From positions 1 to 9,188 of the forward strand of contig CAYXUG010000068.1 of the NCBI GenBank assembly GCA_964468655.1: a stretch of 9,188 nucleotides of DNA, in the 5' to 3' direction. A program made the position numbers and the translations under genes. Under the pieces are notes generated by a model, which had not been told where the DNA came from, did not search any database, and was given only the letters and a program-made list of their open reading frames with translations. Shown here piece by piece: positions 3,409 to 9,188 of the stretch. Source of the stretch: CAYXUG01 sp964468655. GTDB lineage: Bacteria; Fidelibacterota; Marinisomatia; Marinisomatales; CAYXUG01. Within the stretch, counting starts at the first letter, position 1; each line of letters starts with the position of its first letter.

Positions 3409-6349
3409 TCTTCCTACTTCCGTAAATCGGTATTGAATGACTATTTGTCATTTGTCCTGCCAGCCCGCCGCCGGGATTTTGATTGCCTCCATTCGTTACT
3501 CCGATGAAGTACCCGCTCCTGTCACAGACAGTTTCACTCTCATTGCAGATTCGAAGCCAGAGCGAATCCGAAACATCTGCCGATTCAAGGTTCCACACAT
3601 ATGAATCAGTATTCTCAATGGATTCTTCTGTGATGGATGTCCAGATTTCATTCTCAGAAACATCAGGATTGCTCCCGGTAGATGAAAACAACTTGACGTT
3701 TGATGAACCGATATTCTCTCCCAAGGACCGCCAGGTTACTGTAACCGTTTCACCAATTTGAAATTCTTCTCCACCATTAGGGAAAGTGATAATCAGTTCG
3801 TCCTCAGAGGACTCAAACAATCCTGAACTTTGAAGTTCAAATGTCATGAATGATTTGATTTCCAATGTATCCCGCATGGAAAAGAAAACTACATTTCCTT
3901 CAGTCCCGTTCAGTTGTGTCCTTGTTGTAATAAATTTATCTCCAAGAGAGGTCAGCAGTGCTACCCTGTTTGTGTCCAAACCTGTGATTGCCACGGTATC
4001 CCCGGGTACATCAACCATCCCCGGTGTGGGTGGCGGATCAGTTCCTTCCGGTACCAGTGAAACAGGATCAGGCAGTATAATTTTAAACAATGTGTCAACA
4101 AATGAAAAAACTGAATCAGGATTTCCTGACCGGATTAAATATGCTACACCATCAACACATTCTGATGAATCGTTCATGAGGGAAAAAATGTACATATCCG
4201 GATTTGACGGCGTCAGCGTAGAGCAAGAATTCACAATATAAAGTTCATCCGTAGACGGCCATCCCAAACTGTCTCTCATCATTTCGAGTGTTTCCAATTT
4301 ACGGTCCAATGGAAATACATCACGGTTCGAAAGAAGAATAGCAAGTTCACCGCCAACCGGTAATCCATTAATTATCCGGGATGTCATGGTTAATTCCTGA
4401 ATGGCATTTCTCATTCTGCTCCTCGTATCATGAGGAAATTCATCCAATGCAGTAGAATTGACCGGTATAAAAATCATGGTATCCATTCTAACGCTGAATG
4501 GCGCCAGTAAATAATATTCTCCCCAGAACTTCGCATTGTCCTCCAATGCTCCAAAACCCCGAATACCCGCATTCGCATCCACAACAATTTCACTCGGATT
4601 TAATGTGAGTAAATCCAATATGGTATTGGTGGTATCTGTTGCAAAGATCGTGTCCGAAACCGATGGCTCGGGGTCACTTGCAGAAGTATAGGTATTAACA
4701 ACCGTACCAATACTGCTGAGCTGGATAAAGGTTTTAGCTGTATCGCCGGTAAATTGGGGCACTCCCAAATCTGCATTAACAAAAACTCGCACAGAATCTC
4801 CCGTAGTGCTGTATCCCTTCACAGTCAAATCCATATACAGTGGAAGTTTTATTTGATTATACATAGTGAATTGAAGAATCACTTCTCCAAATGACATTCC
4901 CTCGAATCCGGTGGGTACGCCTGCAATTTCCTGGGTCTGCGGGGGAAATGAACAGTCCAAATCTGCTTTTAAGGAAGAAAAATCAAGGTCGGATACATCT
5001 ACCCCAAGAGAAAATATCCAACCATCTTCACCATCCAGAGGAATATCCACGGTATCCTGTATCGTTTTAATGACAGGCTCTACAATGAATGACTCCAGAG
5101 GAATTGTAGGGTTGTTCGGGTCTGGATCATCTGGATTGATGAATGACATACCGTCTAACTTTTTTTCCTCTTCGTATACTGAACCTGAAGTAAGTGTTTG
5201 TGCAAAGGTCAATGTATCTCCCGTTGACGTATTAACAAAATTTTTGAATTTTATTTCAAAATCGAGGGAAAAGGGGTATGTATTCCTAACATTTGACATT
5301 CCGATAATATTTGTTTTGGGAACATCCGGTGTCCCGGATTGAAAAGTTCCCCCATACACACCTGAAACTTCGCAATCCTCAGCGCTGTAGGCGGCATTTG
5401 AAAATTCAATGGGGTCTAAATCAGTAGGAAGGATATATTCATTCACGTCAACCCGTGCATCATCCAAATTTTGAATACTTATGCCAATTTCCAGTACCAT
5501 ATCCAGATTTGTGTTCGGCGCTATGGTTACTGTATCAGATTCTCCTACCCGTTCAAGGGTGAATCCGAATTCAATTCCAACTGCTTCCCCCAGCATTTTA
5601 TTCACCAACGAGGTTGTTTTATCAAGCTTTCCACCAAAAGAAATATTCGTTGTGTCATGCAGCGCTAAGGTATCAACACCCGATATCAGAGACGATGTGC
5701 TGGTTTCAATATTTACGGGAAGATCTACATTTTCTATTAAAGAATGGTAAAAATTGGTTGAATCCGGATCACCTATAATAATTCCTAAAAGCTGAAAAAA
5801 AGTAATTTCCCCAAATACCTCATCCGTATCATATAGTGTAAAAACAGTATCGATTCCTCCCATGGTTGATTCAACTGCCTGGGCAATCTCGTTCCAAGCC
5901 GATCCAATGATTTTCTGTTCATCCGGTGAAGGAAGAGTTACTAAATTTGGAAGATCAGCAAGATTAGGAATAATTCCATCTATCAGTGCTCCAACAGGGA
6001 TGGTATCGCTCAATGTAAAATCAAACCCAGTGAAAAAACCTCCGGGAGGTTGTGTCGTATCTGCAAATGAAACACTTAAATCAAGAGGCATTTGAGTGTA
6101 ACTCGCATTGACGGAATCCTCCGGAAGTTCGCCAGCAAAATCTATGAAAATAGTGTCACCGCTTGCCTGGATAACAGCCGTATCACTGGTATCGCTTATA
6201 ATGTCTGAAAGGGGATATTTTTCGTGGAGAAGCGGAATGTTTAATCCCACATTCCAGGTGGGTATTTCGAAAGCGGTTGGACTTTCAAAATCACAGGAGA
6301 CGTGAAGCCACAAGATGAAAATAATGAGACTTGCGGCTATTCGATTCAT
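3392..6349 (-). CDS. large secreted lipoprotein with C-terminal Kre9/KNH-like domain
   Basis: The product has 985 residues. The N-terminus has a signal sequence, NRIAASLIIFILWLHVS, and a probable lipidated Cys19. The lipobox is loose (His at -3, Val at -2, Ser at -1) and Asp follows the Cys. The mature start, FESPTAFEIPTWNVGLNIPL (21-40), resembles N-termini of other large FCB-group lipoproteins as I recall them. Most of the chain is acidic, Thr/Ser/Asp-rich beta-type sequence without an enzyme motif. Residues about 852-951 (ITFPNGGEEFQIGETVTVTW to SGYFIGV) match the Kre9/KNH-like beta-sandwich seen in many bacterial surface proteins. A GGNQNPGGGLAG linker and basic tail close it. The ATG lies 22 bp after the ahcY stop without a clear Shine-Dalgarno. 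It overlaps the barrel gene by 17 bp. I infer a surface or adhesion role at the outer membrane; the partner is probably the downstream barrel. Confidence 0.82.
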   Translation of the reverse strand: MNRIAASLIIFILWLHVSCDFESPTAFEIPTWNVGLNIPLLHEKYPLSDIISDTSDTAVIQASGDTIFIDFAGELPEDSVNASYTQMPLDLSVSFADTTQPPGGFFTGFDFTLSDTIPVGALIDGIIPNLADLPNLVTLPSPDEQKIIGSAWNEIAQAVESTMGGIDTVFTLYDTDEVFGEITFFQLLGIIIGDPDSTNFYHSLIENVDLPVNIETSTSSLISGVDTLALHDTTNISFGGKLDKTTSLVNKMLGEAVGIEFGFTLERVGESDTVTIAPNTNLDMVLEIGISIQNLDDARVDVNEYILPTDLDPIEFSNAAYSAEDCEVSGVYGGTFQSGTPDVPKTNIIGMSNVRNTYPFSLDFEIKFKNFVNTSTGDTLTFAQTLTSGSVYEEEKKLDGMSFINPDDPDPNNPTIPLESFIVEPVIKTIQDTVDIPLDGEDGWIFSLGVDVSDLDFSSLKADLDCSFPPQTQEIAGVPTGFEGMSFGEVILQFTMYNQIKLPLYMDLTVKGYSTTGDSVRVFVNADLGVPQFTGDTAKTFIQLSSIGTVVNTYTSASDPEPSVSDTIFATDTTNTILDLLTLNPSEIVVDANAGIRGFGALEDNAKFWGEYYLLAPFSVRMDTMIFIPVNSTALDEFPHDTRSRMRNAIQELTMTSRIINGLPVGGELAILLSNRDVFPLDRKLETLEMMRDSLGWPSTDELYIVNSCSTLTPSNPDMYIFSLMNDSSECVDGVAYLIRSGNPDSVFSFVDTLFKIILPDPVSLVPEGTDPPPTPGMVDVPGDTVAITGLDTNRVALLTSLGDKFITTRTQLNGTEGNVVFFSMRDTLEIKSFMTFELQSSGLFESSEDELIITFPNGGEEFQIGETVTVTWRSLGENIGSSNVKLFSSTGSNPDVSENEIWTSITEESIENTDSYVWNLESADVSDSLWLRICNESETVCDRSGYFIGVTNGGNQNPGGGLAGQMTNSHSIPIYGSRKNDKNK

Positions 6350-6371
6350 ATTGTCTGAAGAAACAGCTTCT

Positions 6372-7685
6372 TTATGTTCCTTCCTGCCATGAATTCAGAT
6401 ATTTATCCTGTTCATTCGTTAAGGTATCAATTTCAATTCCCATGGACTTCAACTTCAACTCTGCTACAAGCTGATCAATTTCCTCAGGTACCTGATGCAC
6501 ATCAACTGATAATTCATTTTGATATGCATACTCAGTCATGAGCGCCTGAACAGCAAAACTCATATCCATGACAGATGCTGGGTGACCTTCTGCAGCAACA
6601 AGATTGATGAGACGTCCTTCACCCAAGAGATATATCCGTCTGCCATCTGCCATAACATATTCATCTACGAAATCACGGACATTTTTATGAACTTCCTTAG
6701 CCAGCATTTCCAGCCCTGCTATATCAATTTCGACATTAAAGTGGCCAGAATTAGCAACCACAGCGCCATCTTTCATTTTCTCAAAATGATCTACGGTAAG
6801 AACTTTCGTATTTCCAGTAACGGTACAAAAAACATTCCCTGCAGAAGCCGCATTTTTCATGGTCATGACCTGGAATCCATCCATGGCTGCTTCCAGCGCT
6901 TTCAATGGATCAATTTCCGTTACAATAACGTGAGCGCCCAACCCTTTTGCACGACTGGCAAGACCACGTCCGCACATTCCATACCCGCCCACAACGAATG
7001 TTTTGCCGGCAAGAAGAATATCAGTTGCGCGAATAATTCCATCAACGGTGGACTGTCCTGTACCATACCTGTTATCAAAAAGGTGTTTTGTGTTTGCGTC
7101 ATTAACCGCCACAACCGGAATTTTTAAATTTCCCGAATTTTCCATCGCCTTCAATCTGATAACACCTGTTGTCGTTTCTTCCATGCTGCACTTTACATTT
7201 TCTATTTCATTTTCATAATCAGAATGAAGCATACTGACAAGGTCAGCTCCATCATCAAGCGTGATATTGGGATTATGGTCAAGAGCAGCACGGATATGAC
7301 TGTAATACGCTTCGTTATCCTCCCCATTGATTGCCTGCACTTTCAAATTAAAGTCCTTCACAAGAGAGGCGGCAACATCATCCTGGGTAGAAAGCGGATT
7401 TGACCCGCATAAAAAAGTGTCAGCCCCACCATCACTCAGTGTTCGCATTAAGTTAGCTGTTTCTGCGGTTACATGAAGACATGCTGATAATTTGATTCCT
7501 TTTAACGGCTGCTCTTCTTTAAATCTTTCCCGGATAGATGCCAATACGGGCATATTTTTATCTGCCCACAGAATTCTCTGTTTTCCTTTTTCACTCAGTT
7601 CAATATCTTTAATATCAAAAGAAGTTGACCCTTTTGAGTTACCGCTGGCAAATACTTCTGCTTGAGGTGTGTCTACTGTTTCCAA
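6372..7685 (-). CDS. ahcY: S-adenosylhomocysteine hydrolase
   Basis: AhcY is a cytoplasmic NAD-dependent enzyme that splits S-adenosylhomocysteine reversibly into adenosine and homocysteine, relieving product inhibition of methyltransferases. The 437 residues match the shorter bacterial/archaeal form. Visible landmarks: SACLHVTAETANL (67-79), LDDGADLV (143-150), EETTTGV (169-175), NDANTKHLFDN (195-205, with the substrate Lys200 and Asp204), the NAD-binding Rossmann motif VVGGYGMCGRG (231-241) ending in TEIDP (256-260), SGHFNVEID (313-321), and GEGRLINL with GHPASVMDMSF (355-377). The C-terminus, KYLNSWQEGT, is typical of the short form. The start is TTG at 7685, with AAAGGA eight bases upstream; an in-frame TAA seven codons earlier rules out a longer protein, and the next Met (45) would delete conserved sequence. 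The lipoprotein gene begins 22 bp after the stop. Confidence 0.96.
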   Translation of the reverse strand: METVDTPQAEVFASGNSKGSTSFDIKDIELSEKGKQRILWADKNMPVLASIRERFKEEQPLKGIKLSACLHVTAETANLMRTLSDGGADTFLCGSNPLSTQDDVAASLVKDFNLKVQAINGEDNEAYYSHIRAALDHNPNITLDDGADLVSMLHSDYENEIENVKCSMEETTTGVIRLKAMENSGNLKIPVVAVNDANTKHLFDNRYGTGQSTVDGIIRATDILLAGKTFVVGGYGMCGRGLASRAKGLGAHVIVTEIDPLKALEAAMDGFQVMTMKNAASAGNVFCTVTGNTKVLTVDHFEKMKDGAVVANSGHFNVEIDIAGLEMLAKEVHKNVRDFVDEYVMADGRRIYLLGEGRLINLVAAEGHPASVMDMSFAVQALMTEYAYQNELSVDVHQVPEEIDQLVAELKLKSMGIEIDTLTNEQDKYLNSWQEGT

Positions 7686-7837
7686 TTTGTTTTTCCTTTC
7701 ATTTTATTTGTTTCACAATCGAAGTTAATTACCTCTATTGAGTAAAATCAATACAATTTCCGTCATTCATCAATTGAATTTAAGCTGCAAATAAATCATC
7801 TCCGAATGGCAGGATTAAATGTTTGATTTAGTTTTAA
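7686..7837 (-). promoter_or_regulatory. ahcY upstream region, no specific element recognised
   Basis: These 152 AT-rich bases separate hpf from ahcY and are long enough for an ahcY promoter. On the - strand, TTGAT/TTGAA-like and TAAT-like words occur, but I could not settle on one -35/-10 pair. I looked for the conserved SAH riboswitch core known upstream of ahcY in some Proteobacteria and did not see it. I see no convincing terminator for hpf either, so read-through is possible. Confidence 0.3.
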
Positions 7838-8125
7838 TTAGTGAGAATATCTTTTGTCTTTATATTTTTTGAGTTGTGTTATCAATTTATCAACAGCGCG
7901 GTCAATGGATTGTTTAATTTCACCGGCAGTATCTTTGACAAAAAATTGACTTCCCGGTATGGTAAGTTTTATTTCAGTCAAATAATCGGGATTCATCTCT
8001 TCAAGAATCACATGGCAGCTTGTGGGTTTATCAAAATACCGATATATCTTTTTTACTTTTTCGTCTGCATAGTTCCGCAGTTCTTCAGATGCTGTAAAAT
8101 GACGTGCTGTGATTTCAATATTCAT
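7838..8125 (-). CDS. hpf: ribosome hibernation promoting factor, short form
   Basis: HPF/RaiA proteins bind the decoding channel of the 30S subunit in slow growth and keep ribosomes inactive. The 95 residues equal the length of Escherichia coli HPF. They show the family pattern: MNIEITARHFTASEELRNYADEKVKKIYRYF (1-31, strand then helix), VILEE (39-43), EIKLTIPG (51-58), and a second helix ending DKLITQLKKYKDKR (79-92). The basic helix supplies rRNA contacts. The C-terminal dimerisation domain of long HPF is absent, so disome formation would need a different mechanism or partner. GGAG five bases before the ATG is a good ribosome binding site. The gene lies 58 bp after pckA on the same strand and may be co-transcribed with it, or have its own promoter. 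Confidence 0.93.
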   Translation of the reverse strand: MNIEITARHFTASEELRNYADEKVKKIYRYFDKPTSCHVILEEMNPDYLTEIKLTIPGSQFFVKDTAGEIKQSIDRAVDKLITQLKKYKDKRYSH

Positions 8126-8183
8126 GATTACTCCACTTTGAAATTAATGACGAATTAAATCCACGGTTCAATTTTGCATCCTA

Positions 8184-9188
8184 TTAAATGATAGGACCCG
8201 CTGAAACCAGAGAAGGATATTCATTCTGATATTGAACAAAATTGGCATTGAATTTGGCTGTGAGCATTTCAGCATTTTTATCATAATCTTCACCATTTTC
8301 CCATGTATTTCTTGGATTAAAAATTGAATTATCCAATCCATCAAGATTCGTGGGAAATTCCAATCCAAAGACCGGTTCTTTCTGAAAATTACACTTTTCA
8401 ATTTCTCCGGAAATGATGGCAGTAACTATTCTGCGGGTATCTTTAAGAGCGATTCTTTTGGCGCCCGAGGTTGCTGTTCCACCCGACCATCCGGTATTAA
8501 CAAGATAAACATGGGTATTGTGTTTTTCCATTTTATTCTTTAATAATTTCGCATACACAAGAGGATGAAGCGTAAGGAAGGGTCCGCCAAAACAGGGTGA
8601 AAATGTTGCCTGTGGTTCTATGACACCTCTTTCCGTTCCCGCTACTTTTGCTGTATAACCGCTGATAAAATGATACATGGCCTGATCGGGAGTTAACCGG
8701 CTTACAGGCGGAAGCACTCCGTAAGCATCACAGGAAAGAAACAGAATCGTATTTGGATGTCCCGCCATACTCGGTTTTCCGCTAGCAAATACCGATGATT
8801 CTATATGGTCGAGGGGATAGCAAATGCGAGTGTTTTCTGTTTTACTTCCATCGGTAAAATCTACGATTCTGGTCTTATCGCAAAAAACAACATTCTCTAA
8901 AATAGCTCCATGTTTCATTGCATTCCAAATTCCCGGTTCTGCCTCTTTGCTTAAATTGATTGCCTTGGCATAACATCCTCCCTCGAGATTAAAAATACCG
9001 TTTTCTGACCAGCCATGTTCATCGTCACCAATTAGCAGGCGATCAGGATCCGTTGACAAGGTTGTTTTTCCAGTGCCGGAAAGGCCAAAGAAAAGAGCGC
9101 AGTTCTCACCGTTCATGTCAACGTTCGAAGCACAGTGCATGGTTAAAATACTCTTTAGGGGAAGGTAATAATTCATAACGGAAAATAA
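8184..9188 (-). CDS. pckA: phosphoenolpyruvate carboxykinase (ATP), C-terminal part, cut by window edge
   Basis: PckA converts oxaloacetate and ATP to phosphoenolpyruvate, ADP and CO2, the entry step of gluconeogenesis (or the reverse, CO2-fixing direction in some anaerobes). About 334 codons are present. The reading frame runs through the right edge (LFSV before MNYYLP), aligning with the interior of the roughly 540-residue E. coli enzyme, so the Met at 9176 is internal and about 215 N-terminal residues lie outside. Counting from that Met: P-loop GLSGTGKTTLS (31-41), metal/nucleotide-binding LIGDDEHGW (48-56), SKTENTR (111-117, equivalent to the substrate-binding Arg333 region), SCDAYGVLPPVSRLTPDQ, SGYTAKVAGTERG, VNTGWSGG, and the usual DPRNTW-like motif NPRNTWENG. 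No frameshift or missing key residue is visible. The stop at 8184-8186 is 58 bp upstream of hpf. Confidence 0.97.
   Translation of the reverse strand, partial: LFSVMNYYLPLKSILTMHCASNVDMNGENCALFFGLSGTGKTTLSTDPDRLLIGDDEHGWSENGIFNLEGGCYAKAINLSKEAEPGIWNAMKHGAILENVVFCDKTRIVDFTDGSKTENTRICYPLDHIESSVFASGKPSMAGHPNTILFLSCDAYGVLPPVSRLTPDQAMYHFISGYTAKVAGTERGVIEPQATFSPCFGGPFLTLHPLVYAKLLKNKMEKHNTHVYLVNTGWSGGTATSGAKRIALKDTRRIVTAIISGEIEKCNFQKEPVFGLEFPTNLDGLDNSIFNPRNTWENGEDYDKNAEMLTAKFNANFVQYQNEYPSLVSAGPII

Noticed and set aside
6519..7127. 202-residue open frame on the + strand
   Set aside because: It lies entirely antisense to ahcY, a fully conserved enzyme; the Cys/His/Asn-rich translation resembles no protein.
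7686..7837. SAH or SAM riboswitch upstream of ahcY
   Set aside because: No recognisable conserved core or long GC-rich helices; the stretch is AT-rich and largely unstructured by eye.
8143..8171. sigma70-like promoter for hpf (TTGAAC, 17 bases, ATTAAT on the - strand)
   Set aside because: Only four of six matches in each box, and the implied start would leave a leader barely covering the ribosome binding site; not strong enough to annotate.
9174..9176. ATG at 9176 as the pckA start
   Set aside because: The frame continues upstream to the edge (LFSV), and the Met aligns with an internal position of PEP carboxykinase, so the gene extends outside the window.

Overview
The window has two very different halves. 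Roughly 1-1900 is an accessory region with short, unrelated genes on the + strand, separated by repeats. From 1909 to the right edge there is a run of ordinary chromosomal genes, all on the - strand. The AT-leaning composition, the long acidic Ser/Thr-rich surface lipoprotein, the PorV-like beta-barrel protein and the mix of housekeeping genes suggest a Gram-negative bacterium of the Fibrobacteres-Chlorobi-Bacteroidetes assemblage, possibly a Marinimicrobia-type lineage. That placement is an inference from gene style; there is no rRNA or marker tree here.

Accessory half: a possible gene end at 1-60, then a gene-free stretch containing two mutually exclusive hairpins (197-240). Next is a complete HicA/HicB toxin-antitoxin pair (464-1065), bracketed by two imperfect copies of a repeat of about 120 bp (290-408 and 1049-1221). 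Both copies carry an inner inverted repeat. The right copy is longer because it holds two different short palindromic insertions. Immediately after it comes an orphan multi-pass membrane protein gene (1254-1820) whose base composition differs from that of hicAB. The gene-repeat-gene-repeat order looks like a mobile-cassette array, perhaps integron-like, but no integrase is in the window and the repeats do not fit the canonical attC geometry.

Conserved half, in transcription order (right to left): the C-terminal two thirds of ATP-dependent phosphoenolpyruvate carboxykinase (pckA, cut by the window edge); a short hibernation promoting factor (hpf); S-adenosylhomocysteine hydrolase (ahcY, TTG start); a 985-residue lipoprotein with a C-terminal Kre9/KNH-like beta-sandwich domain; and a 499-residue predicted outer-membrane beta-barrel protein. 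ahcY and the lipoprotein gene are 22 bp apart, and the lipoprotein and barrel genes overlap by 17 bp, so those three probably share a transcript. The last two probably form a cell-surface pair of unknown function. The enzymes link to gluconeogenesis (PckA), ribosome dormancy (HPF) and the methyl cycle (AhcY). I see no functional bond between these enzymes and the surface pair beyond co-transcription.

No tRNA, rRNA, CRISPR array, transposase or integrase was found.
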